This document shows positions 1-5,801 of a stretch of DNA of 7,709 nt, in pieces. Each line of letters begins with the position of its first letter. Position 1 is the first letter of the stretch. The stretch lies in NCBI GenBank assembly GCA_947628335.1, contig CANQZT010000070.1, positions 1 to 7,709 of the forward strand, in the 5' to 3' direction. Source of the stretch: an uncultured Clostridia bacterium (GTDB lineage Bacteria > Bacillota_A > Clostridia > TANB77 > CAG-508). A model generated the notes under the pieces. That model was not told the DNA's origin. It did not search any database and saw nothing but the letters and a program-made list of their open reading frames with translations. The position numbers were made by a program, and so were the translations under genes.

Positions 1-224
1 ATACCTATATCTTTTTTACAATATCTACATTTTCCACCTAAAAATATATAACTAAAAATTGGAACCAAATCTAATAAACCTAATTTGTGATTACAACTAG
101 GACAATATGAATGTTTATATATTATATTTTCTCCTTTTGGAATTCGGTATGTTGCAAGTGTAAAAAAACTTCCAAAATAAATTCCAGTAATAAATATTAT
201 AATTAATAAAATAGTTTCTAACAT
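1..224 (-). CDS. pilD: Prepilin peptidase (type IV leader peptidase), N-terminal part
   Basis: This integral membrane aspartic protease removes the short leader of type IV prepilins and usually methylates the new N-terminus. Only the first 74 codons are present; the gene runs off the left edge, so the two catalytic aspartates cannot be seen. Visible are an N-terminal membrane segment (about residues 4-25), the family hallmark GSFFTLATYRIPKGE (18-32, like GSFLNVVIYRLPRGE), and the two cysteine pairs CPSC (41-44) and CRYC (66-69) that flank the LDLVPIFSYIFLGGKC stretch in metal-binding PilD proteins. The ATG at 222-224 has an AAAGGAG site just upstream. It follows the pilin gene on the same strand after 76 bases that contain a hairpin, so the substrate and its processing enzyme are probably co-transcribed. 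The family assignment is firm; the symbol follows the convention for the type IV pilus enzyme. Confidence 0.9.
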   Translation of the reverse strand, partial: MLETILLIIIFITGIYFGSFFTLATYRIPKGENIIYKHSYCPSCNHKLGLLDLVPIFSYIFLGGKCRYCKKDIG

Positions 225-251
225 TATTTCTCCTTTTTTTGCCATTAAACC

Positions 252-286
252 AAATGGCATATACATTAAATTTGCATATGCCATTT
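252..286 (-). other. Hairpin between pilin and prepilin peptidase genes
   Basis: A perfect 11-bp inverted repeat (AAATGGCATAT at 252-262 and its complement at 276-286) with a 13-base loop lies 15 bases past the pilin stop codon. Read on the minus strand it is followed by GGTTTAATGGC rather than a run of T, so it is not a normal intrinsic terminator. It could protect the 3' end of the pilin message or partly reduce transcription into the peptidase gene. That role is inference; the structure is seen directly. Confidence 0.55.
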
Positions 287-300
287 AGTTATATGTTTCA

Positions 301-537
301 TTAGTCATTGTTTTCTGTTACATTTTTTACTATTTGCTCGGCTTCATCATCAAAATTATCTAATGCATGTAGTTCTTGGTTTGATGCATTAGTATAGTTT
401 TTAGCAGCTTTTTGAGCTGTATTAAATATACCTCTATCTCCTAAAGTTAATGAAATTGTTACTCCTGCTAGAATTAATAAAACGATAATTGTAATTACTA
501 ATGCAACTAGCGTAATACCTTTTTGTTCTTTTAACAT
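301..537 (-). CDS. Short type IV prepilin / pilin-like protein
   Basis: A 78-residue class III-signal protein, the likely fibre subunit or a minor pilin of the neighbouring assembly system. The leader MLKEQKG ends in Gly7, the expected prepilin peptidase cut, and is followed by a hydrophobic helix (residues 8-30, starting ITLVALVITI) and then LGDRGIFNTAQKA, a join seen in many clostridial pilin-like proteins. The mature protein would have only 71 residues. After the helix there is about 40 residues of polar, acidic sequence and no room for the usual beta-sheet head. The mature fifth residue, normally Glu, is Ala12. The AGGAGG site (545-550) lies 7 bases before the ATG, one of the strongest sites in the window, which suits a highly translated subunit. 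It sits between the pilP-position gene and the prepilin peptidase. Whether it is the major pilin cannot be decided here. Confidence 0.85.
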   Translation of the reverse strand: MLKEQKGITLVALVITIIVLLILAGVTISLTLGDRGIFNTAQKAAKNYTNASNQELHALDNFDDEAEQIVKNVTENND

Positions 538-602
538 AAAAATTCCTCCTTAAAATATTTTTTGCTTGATATATCTATATAAAATAATAAATATAACCTA
601 AA

Positions 603-1068
603 TTACTTTGTTCCTGTGTGTGGTAAATAACTACCATCAGAATTCGAATTATTCGTATTGTTATCATTATTTGTGTCAACATTATTTGTATTATCATTTT
701 GACTACTTGGACTTGTTGGATTTGTCTGTGAACTTGGTTCAGGATTCGTAGCTGTAGTTCCTCCACTTTGCTCTGATGTACCAGCACTTGCAAATGGATT
801 AACTTTTCCCTTTTGATAATCTTTTGTTCTTTCATAATTATTTAAATCTGTTCCGTCAATTTCATACACGATTTGTGCTGTTCCGAGCATCTATATCATT
901 AACACTTTCTTCTAGTTCATTTTTTATTGAACTTGGCACTTGGTATTGTTCAATTGTTGGTACAACTTTATTTGATGGTATATAATCATAAAGAAAAACT
1001 CCTAATACCAATAATATCGCTACAAGAAGAAGTAATAATATTATAAACTCTTTTATAATTGATTTCAT
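603..1068 (-). pseudogene. PilP-position membrane protein, reading frame broken once
   Basis: This gene follows pilO in the place normally held by pilP. It starts at the ATG at 1066-1068, with GGAGG 6 bases upstream. The first frame encodes a membrane anchor (about residues 7-28, mostly Leu/Ile/Val) and a polar region to DIDA at 58-61, then reaches a stop at 862-864. The sense continues in the next frame (GTAQIVYEIDGTDLNNYE), so one surplus base near 883-887 splits a gene that would encode about 154 residues. The second part has a GKVNPF stretch (87-92) that recalls the DPF motif of PilP/GspC proteins, then a Ser/Thr/Asn/Gln-rich tail ending LPHTGTK. The second frame has an ATG at 888-890 but no ribosome binding site, so it is not a separate gene. 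It may be a sequencing error rather than a true pseudogene. The PilP role is inferred mainly from position, membrane topology and the NPF motif. Confidence 0.7.
606..788 (-). repeat. Low-complexity tail coding sequence of the PilP-like gene
   Basis: This stretch encodes about 60 residues composed almost wholly of Ser, Thr, Asn, Gln, Asp, Gly and Pro, including several DN/TN steps built from AAT, AAC and GAC codons. It is imperfectly repetitive rather than a clean tandem array. Such DNA can change length by slippage. The predicted product would be a disordered segment outside the membrane. Confidence 0.6.
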
Positions 1069-1090
1069 TCCATACCTCCTTATAATAATT

Positions 1091-1804
1091 TTAACTACCC
1101 GAAGTAGTATTTGTTGTATCTGTATCTGTAGTATTGGTTGTATTTGTCGTATTTGTCGAACCAGATGAACTAGACGAACTTGATGAATCTGATGAACTTG
1201 TATATCTTCTTGTTCCATCAATTTTAACAACAATATCTCTTACAACAAACGTTGCTTGTAATTTTTCTGTGCTTGATTCTGTAGGTATCAATTTAAAACT
1301 TTCTATTTTAAAATTCAAAGAAGAATCATTTTCAATAGCCGAAACAAACTCTGAAATAGAAACATAGCTACCATTTAAAGTAAAATATATATCATATTGA
1401 TCTGCTACTCCTGCTGTATTTTGTCTTAATTCATATCTTAAATTTATTCCCTTATCTTTAGCATGATTTCCTAATCTTGTCCATAAATACTCTGTTTCAT
1501 ATGGTCTTAATTGACTAGCTTCTAAAATATTTTCACTTGAACTATATAATATTTTATCGTTATATTCTTCTTTAGCTATTAATAATTGTTTTGCACTATC
1601 ATTTAATCCTGAAATTGCTTTTGGTTGATCTATACTTGTTAATGAGCTTAATTGCTGTAATTCACCTTCTAATTTTGTATTTTTATCTTGTAGCTGTGCA
1701 AAAGATGCTACATTAATTCCTAAAACATTTAGTCCCCTAAAAGTTATTAAATAACCAACTACTAATAACAAAATAACTATTAAACTAATTAATATTTTTC
1801 TCAT
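1091..1804 (-). CDS. pilO: Type IV pilus inner-membrane platform protein PilO
   Basis: PilO is a bitopic membrane protein that pairs with PilN to form the alignment platform linking cytoplasmic PilM to the pilus. Here the 237-residue product has an N-terminal membrane anchor (about residues 4-21), a predicted coiled coil (36-55, QLQDKNTKLEGELQQL) continuing to about 85, and a ferredoxin-like domain (about 100-200) including YDIYFTLNGSYVSISEFVSAIE, a pattern typical of PilO. An extra tail (202-237) of Ser, Thr and Asn follows and is not part of the usual PilO fold. The start ATG at 1802-1804 has AAGGAG at 1815-1820, inside the end of pilMN. The 15 bases between the genes and this overlap suggest coupled translation. 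The downstream PilP-like gene starts 22 bases after the stop codon. The call rests on order, topology and domain layout; PilO sequences diverge strongly. Confidence 0.8.
   Translation of the reverse strand: MRKILISLIVILLLVVGYLITFRGLNVLGINVASFAQLQDKNTKLEGELQQLSSLTSIDQPKAISGLNDSAKQLLIAKEEYNDKILYSSSENILEASQLRPYETEYLWTRLGNHAKDKGINLRYELRQNTAGVADQYDIYFTLNGSYVSISEFVSAIENDSSLNFKIESFKLIPTESSTEKLQATFVVRDIVVKIDGTRRYTSSSDSSSSSSSSGSTNTTNTTNTTDTDTTNTTSGS
1094..1201 (-). repeat. Ser/Thr/Asn microsatellite-like tail of pilO
   Basis: The last 36 codons of pilO form a low-complexity block: first a run of Ser codons (mixed TCA, TCT, AGT), then Thr-Asn-Thr triplets encoded by a degenerate 9-base unit close to ACAAATACN. 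The repeat is visible on the plus strand as repeated GTATTTGT. Because the period is a multiple of three, gain or loss of units would keep the frame and change only the length of the tail. Confidence 0.65.
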
Positions 1805-1819
1805 CTGTTATTTTCTCCT

Positions 1820-3451
1820 TTATTCAATTGGTAATGTACCCTCAATTACGGTTGTGATAGCTCCATCTTGAGTTTGTTTTACTCCACTGTCTGACACAAC
1901 ATTTGTCAATATTTCATAATTTTTTATACTTGCTTTTAAATATCCTAATTGATCATAAGTATTAGCTTGTGCATTAATAATAACTGTATTTCCACTTGTA
2001 TTTTCAATAGAAGTAATTTGAACACCTTTTGGTACACTAAACATTATTTGGTTTAATAATGCTGGAATTGCATTTTTTCTCTTATTTCTTTGTTGTAGTT
2101 CTTCATCTAAGTTTGTTAATTTTTCTACCATAGATTTATATTTGCTTGTCTTTGTATTAATTGTAGATGTATCACTATTTATAAGTGCAATTTGAGATTT
2201 AACTTCACTAGTTGCTTGTAATATTTCTTGTTCTTTTTTATCTATTGAATTGCTTAAGTAAACAGAAACACTCGCATATGCTACAATCAAAAGTAGAAGT
2301 CCTCCACACAATCTTAAAAGATTTTTTTCTAATGCTGATAATTTTTCTCCAAAATCCATTTTTATGTTGATTTTTTTGTTGCTACTAACTTTTCCGCTTT
2401 TTCCTCCAACTTCCATTGTAAATATTTCTGGAATTTTATCTTTAAAAGTTTCCTTTTTAAAGTTTACACCTCTTAATCCTTCTCCTACGCCTTGTAAACC
2501 TAATGCAATCGCTGAGTTTACTTCAACATAATCTTTGATGTTAATTCTTGCTTGTACATTATTGATAAAATATGGTTTTAATATTTCACATTTTGTATCT
2601 TTTAAATATTCTTGAAAATAAATATCTATGTTATTGATAACTGATGCTGTTCCAGTAATATACACTTTGTCAATTCTATTTAAGCTATTGTTTACTATAT
2701 CTCTAACATTTCCAACTATGTTATATAATGTAGGCATAATATCATCAAGATATGGATTTTCTTCATATTGTAAATCTCTTCCCTCTGATGTATAAATGGT
2801 TGAATTTTTGCAAATTTCATATGCTTTTAAATATGAATTTTCTTTTTCATTAATGCTATCTAGAATTTTCTCTGTTCCTTCATCAAGAACTTGTATATCT
2901 TCAATATTGCCATTTACAACTGTTGTGATTGTTGTTTTATTTTCTATATTTACAATAATCGAATTTTCTTTTTTATCCAAATCCAGCAAATTACCAATTG
3001 TCGTTCCCATAGGAGATGCTGATATAATTCTATAGCCTTCTAACATTTGTTCTTTCTTTGCTAAATCTGCCTTATTTACTGATACATGTATTGCTTTAAC
3101 TTTTTCTTTATCTTCTACATCGCCAACTAATACATATCTTGTTTCAAATGCTTCTTTATTTATTCCTTTATCGTAACATATAGATTCAAATTCTGTATCT
3201 ATAACACTTTGCATATCTTTCTTATTTAGTAAACTAAATAGTTGGAAATAGTTATATGTTTCATTAGATACATTTATACTAATTGGTATTTTATAGCTAT
3301 ATGTTTCTTTTATTACTTGTGAGATTGCCTCATCGATTCTGTCAAAAAATTTAATTCCAAAGGAGTCAACCTTTACAACGTCATTATCTTTTGAAACCTT
3401 CGCATATTTAATTAAATTATCTTCAATATATAAACCTAAACAAGTTGACAT
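1820..3451 (-). CDS. Fused PilM-PilN type IV pilus assembly protein
   Basis: The 543-residue product joins two proteins that are separate in well-studied pili. Residues 1 to about 325 look like PilM, a cytoplasmic actin-like protein: it opens CLGLYIEDNLIKYAKV, has a SPMGTTIGNLLDLD segment (146-159), an actin-like IIVNIENKTT strand turn (165-174), YITGTAS (264-270) and VNSAIALGLQG (311-321). After a linker comes a single membrane segment (about 379-400, CGGLLLLIVAYASVSVYL), a coiled coil (about 402-455) and a small alpha/beta domain (465-543), the PilN layout. In separate systems the PilN N-terminus docks into PilM; here the link is covalent. The ATG at 3449-3451 has AAAGGAG 6 bases upstream. 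It is the first gene of the pilus operon, followed by pilO. The family calls are by domain layout and order; PilM is well supported, PilN slightly less. Confidence 0.82.
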   Translation of the reverse strand: MSTCLGLYIEDNLIKYAKVSKDNDVVKVDSFGIKFFDRIDEAISQVIKETYSYKIPISINVSNETYNYFQLFSLLNKKDMQSVIDTEFESICYDKGINKEAFETRYVLVGDVEDKEKVKAIHVSVNKADLAKKEQMLEGYRIISASPMGTTIGNLLDLDKKENSIIVNIENKTTITTVVNGNIEDIQVLDEGTEKILDSINEKENSYLKAYEICKNSTIYTSEGRDLQYEENPYLDDIMPTLYNIVGNVRDIVNNSLNRIDKVYITGTASVINNIDIYFQEYLKDTKCEILKPYFINNVQARINIKDYVEVNSAIALGLQGVGEGLRGVNFKKETFKDKIPEIFTMEVGGKSGKVSSNKKINIKMDFGEKLSALEKNLLRLCGGLLLLIVAYASVSVYLSNSIDKKEQEILQATSEVKSQIALINSDTSTINTKTSKYKSMVEKLTNLDEELQQRNKRKNAIPALLNQIMFSVPKGVQITSIENTSGNTVIINAQANTYDQLGYLKASIKNYEILTNVVSDSGVKQTQDGAITTVIEGTLPIE

Positions 3452-3555
3452 TTTTTTCTCCTTTGTTATTTTTTTCTTTCTTATGTTTTGTATTTTTTAT
3501 ATTTTAATACTTAAATTTTTATACAATATTGTCATATTTTTCATTTTATATTGAT

Positions 3556-3583
3556 ATTTTATTATTTTTTATTTAAAAGTCAA
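3556..3583 (-). promoter_or_regulatory. Sigma-A-type promoter for the pilus operon
   Basis: On the minus strand TTGACT (3578-3583, five of six consensus bases) is followed after 16 bases by TAAAAT (3556-3561, five of six). Transcription would start near 3549 and leave a leader of about 100 bases before pilMN. The surrounding 183-base gap (3452-3634) between rsmB and pilMN is very AT-rich, which raises the chance of random matches, and otherwise shows only the CAATTG pair noted separately. I saw no riboswitch-like structure in the leader. Confidence 0.5.
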
Positions 3584-3594
3584 TAGTTTTTACT

Positions 3595-3611
3595 CAATTG
3601 TCATTCAATTG
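3595..3611. repeat. Paired CAATTG sites upstream of the pilus promoter
   Basis: Two copies of the palindrome CAATTG are separated by 5 bases and end 11 bases upstream of the proposed -35 box. The arrangement is both a direct and an inverted repeat and could bind a regulator or form a weak 6-bp hairpin. No T run follows on the minus strand, so it is unlikely to terminate rsmB. In such AT-rich DNA it may be chance. Confidence 0.3.
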
Positions 3612-3634
3612 TAATATTGCTGTAATACAAAATT

Positions 3635-4940
3635 TTATTTTACCCTTTTTATTTTGCATATGAAAAATCCATCATTACTGATATTTGGCAAAATTTTTAG
3701 TTTTTCTACTATCTCATATTTACAATTTTTTTTGCTTTCTACATTTGATATCCATTTCTTTATAATATCTTCATTTTCACATTTTAATATACTACATGTT
3801 GAATAAACTAATTCTCCCCCTACTTTTAAATATTGCGCACATGTATTTAAAATTTCAAATTGAATTTCTGGAATTTTTTCTAAATCTTCTTTTTTTCTTT
3901 GCCATTTTATATCTGGTTTTCTTTTAAGTACACCTAAGCCTAAACATGGAACATCGAGTAATACTTTATCAAATTTTTCTATATAATTTTCATTAATTTC
4001 TTGTGCATCCTGTATTTTTGTATCTATAATAGAAATTCCTAGTCTCTTTGCGTTTTCCTCTACTAACTTAATCCTATGTTCATAAACATCACATGCAATA
4101 ATTTTACCTGTATTTTGCATAATTTCTGCTAGACCGAGTAGTTTTTCCTCCTGGTGCACTACACGCATCTAAAACATAATCATTTTTTTGTGGAGATAAC
4201 ATAACCGTTATTTTTCCTGCCCCTACATCTTGTATAGTACATAAACCCTCTTGAAATATATCTAACTCTCCTATATTTTTTACATTTTTTAAATGAAGAA
4301 AATTTGAAAACTCGGTTTCTTCATACTTTATATTTCTTTTATCTAATTCTTCTATAAAACTTTCTTTGTTTATTTTAAGATAATTGATTCTTATTGTAGT
4401 TTTGGGTCTTGTATTTAAGTATTTACAAATTTCTTCTGTTACTTCTTTAGAATACTCATTTAATAATTCTTCTACTATCCATAATGGCATTGAATATACT
4501 TTAGATATTCTTTCTTTATCATCACTAATTTTTTTTAATTCTTCATAGTCATTTTTTTGTACCTTCCTTAATATTGCATTGATAAAACTTGAAGATTTGT
4601 ATGCATATTTTTTAGCTATATTAACACTTTCATTAACAGCTGCACTTTGAGGAATTTTATCCAAAAATACAATTTGATATACTCCAATTCTTAATATATT
4701 TAACACCCAATTAGACAATTTTTTTAATTTTATTTTTGAATATTTTTGAATAATTGTATCAATTGTTAGTTTATAACTAACTGTACCATAAACAATTTCA
4801 GATATTAAACTTATATCTTTATTTTTTAGTTTTGATCTATATTTATTTAAATATTCATCTAGCACAAGATTTGAATATCCATTTTCTGTATCAATCTTAT
4901 ATAAACTTTTTAAGGCAATTTCTCTTGCAAAATCAATCAT
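3635..4940 (-). pseudogene. rsmB: 16S rRNA (cytosine-967-C5)-methyltransferase RsmB, frame broken once
   Basis: RsmB uses S-adenosylmethionine to methylate C967 of 16S rRNA. The N-terminal part (residues 1 to about 140) is a NusB-like RNA-binding domain (AREIALKSLYKIDTENGYSN, QSAAVNESVNIAKKYA, SFINAILRKV). The methyltransferase part has motif I VLDACSAPGGKTT (256-268), CDVYEHR, motif IV DVPCLGLGVLKRKPDIKW (Cys332) and motif VI YSTCSILKCENED (catalytic Cys372). Both cysteines are intact. Right after KTT the frame changes: sense resumes with LAEIMQNTGKIIA one frame over. One surplus base at 4134-4138 explains it, and removing it gives 434 residues, normal for the family. As written the first frame stops at 4104, losing the catalytic half. 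The second frame has no separate ribosome binding site. A sequencing error is as likely as a real mutation. Motif IV has Leu where Ser or Thr is usual. Confidence 0.9.
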
Positions 4941-4964
4941 TTTCTTCTCTCTCTTTCTTTTTGC

Positions 4965-4973
4965 ATTATATCA
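4965..4973 (-). promoter_or_regulatory. Extended -10 promoter of rsmB
   Basis: On the minus strand TGATATAAT is a perfect extended -10 element (TGN followed by TATAAT). No good -35 box lies 16-18 bases upstream, which extended -10 promoters can tolerate. Transcription would start near 4958, leaving a leader of about 18 bases before the rsmB ATG at 4940. The ribosome binding site in that leader is weak (AGAGAGAAG). Confidence 0.45.
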
Positions 4974-4989
4974 TATTTTTATATAATAT

Positions 4990-5018
4990 AAATATTTTTT
5001 TTACATTTTTGCATAATA
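4990..5018 (+). promoter_or_regulatory. Candidate forespore sigma-G promoter of the dodecin-spoVA operon
   Basis: CATAATA (5012-5018) fits the sigma-G -10 pattern cAtnnTA known from Bacillus subtilis, and AAATA (4990-4994) fits most of the -35 pattern gnATR with a 17-base spacer. spoVA is transcribed by sigma-G in Bacillus, so a site of this type is expected here. The region is AT-rich and the -35 match lacks the initial G, so this is a candidate only. Confidence 0.4.
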
Positions 5019-5075
5019 CTTTATTTTTTGGAAAATATAACTTTAACAAAATTTAACACGGAGGTTGATTTATAA

Positions 5076-5288
5076 ATGGCTGTTGAAAAACATTTAAAAG
5101 TAACTGGAACATCAGAAATTTCTTGGAAAGACGCAATTGTTCAAACAGTTAATGAAGCTGCAAAAACAATTGATTATTTAACTGGTGTTACTATTTTAGA
5201 ACAAAGAGCAAAAATTAATGGTAAAAGAATATCAGAATATTACGTTGATTTGGACATATCTTTCACCATAGATAGAGATAGAGATTAA
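5076..5288 (+). CDS. Dodecin-like small protein
   Basis: A 70-residue protein of the dodecin family, small beta-alpha-beta-beta proteins that assemble into hollow dodecamers; the studied members store flavin and some also bind CoA. The match is over the whole length: KVTGTSEISWKDAIVQTVNE (8-27) is the first strand and helix, TIDYLTGVTILEQRAKINGKR covers the middle strand, and ISEYYVDLDISFTID is the last strand. In archaeal and Thermus dodecins a Trp just before the middle strand stacks on flavin; the aligned place here appears to be Gly37, so flavin binding as in those proteins is uncertain. The start ATG at 5076 has GGAGG (5060-5064) 11 bases upstream. The stop codon at 5286-5288 overlaps the ribosome binding site of spoVAC, so the two are almost certainly co-transcribed and perhaps translationally coupled. 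Family is well supported; ligand and spore role are inference. Confidence 0.85.
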   Translation: MAVEKHLKVTGTSEISWKDAIVQTVNEAAKTIDYLTGVTILEQRAKINGKRISEYYVDLDISFTIDRDRD

Positions 5289-5298
5289 GGAGGTGATT
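5287..5298 (+). promoter_or_regulatory. Near-perfect ribosome binding site setting the spoVAC start
   Basis: AAGGAGGTGATT is an almost complete complement to the 16S rRNA 3' end and begins inside the dodecin stop codon. The GTG at 5293 lies within this site and so cannot use it. The TTG at 5302, 8 bases after GGAGG, is at the proper distance and is taken as the spoVAC start. Confidence 0.8.
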
Positions 5299-5301
5299 TT
5301 T

Positions 5302-5766
5302 TTGGAACCAATTGAAACTAAAAAAGAATATCAAGAATATGTTGATCAAAAATCACCTAATTCTCCAATTATAAAAAATTGCTTTAATGCTTTTTGGGTA
5401 GGTGGTCTTATTTGCTCTATAGGTCAAATTATATTTGATTATTGCAAATTTAGAGGTATGGATATTCAAATGTCAAATACCATTGTATCGATTATATTAA
5501 TTGGTATTAGTGCTTTCTTAACAGGATTGAATTTGTTTAATCGAATTGGAAAATTTGCTGGAGCAGGTTCCTTAGTTCCTATTACAGGATTTGCAAATTC
5601 AATAGTATCTCCAGCAATGGAATATAAATCTGAAGGATATGTTATGGGTGTTGGTGGAAAAATGTTTACTGTTGCAGGTCCAGTCCTTGTATTTGGAATA
5701 TCAGCATCTATAGTTGTGGGTATTATTTATTTAATTTTTAATACTCAATCTATTACTCTTGTATAA
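5302..5766 (+). CDS. spoVAC: Stage V sporulation protein AC, DPA channel membrane subunit
   Basis: SpoVAC is a membrane protein of the SpoVA channel, which moves Ca-dipicolinic acid into the spore core during sporulation and out at germination; in Bacillus it behaves as a mechanosensitive channel. The 154-residue product is close to the Bacillus length. It has a polar N-terminus and hydrophobic segments at about 28-48, 58-79, 87-103 and 120-146. Family stretches include AFWVGGLICSIGQ (30-42) and GAGSLVPITGFANSIVSPAME (87-107). The start is the TTG at 5302, chosen because of the ribosome binding site described separately; a GTG at 5293 would add three residues but lies in that site. It shares clear sequence kinship with the third gene, spoVAE. 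The gene is followed by spoVAD after 35 bases. Confidence 0.95.
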   Translation: MEPIETKKEYQEYVDQKSPNSPIIKNCFNAFWVGGLICSIGQIIFDYCKFRGMDIQMSNTIVSIILIGISAFLTGLNLFNRIGKFAGAGSLVPITGFANSIVSPAMEYKSEGYVMGVGGKMFTVAGPVLVFGISASIVVGIIYLIFNTQSITLV

Positions 5767-5801
5767 GTGTAATTCGAATATTATAAAGGAAAGGTGATAA
5801 T

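Noticed and set aside
603..890. A separate small gene starting at the ATG at 888-890
   Set aside because: No ribosome binding site, and it continues the sense of the upstream anchor frame; better read as one frame-broken gene.
862..1065. Programmed frameshifting as the cause of the two frame breaks
   Set aside because: No slippery heptamer, rare-codon pause, internal Shine-Dalgarno or downstream pseudoknot is evident, and neither gene family is known for recoding.
3452..3555. Cyclic-di-GMP or other riboswitch in the pilMN leader
   Set aside because: The leader is almost entirely A and T with no conserved-looking stems or GC-containing motif.
3595..3611. Terminator after rsmB
   Set aside because: Only a 6-bp stem with no T run on the minus strand.
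3635..4168. A separate methyltransferase gene starting at 4168
   Set aside because: The first residues are the shifted-frame shadow of the RsmB SAM motif; the real protein starts at 4940 and changes frame at 4134-4138.
5293..5301. GTG start for spoVAC at 5293
   Set aside because: It lies inside the ribosome binding site; the TTG at 5302 has correct spacing.
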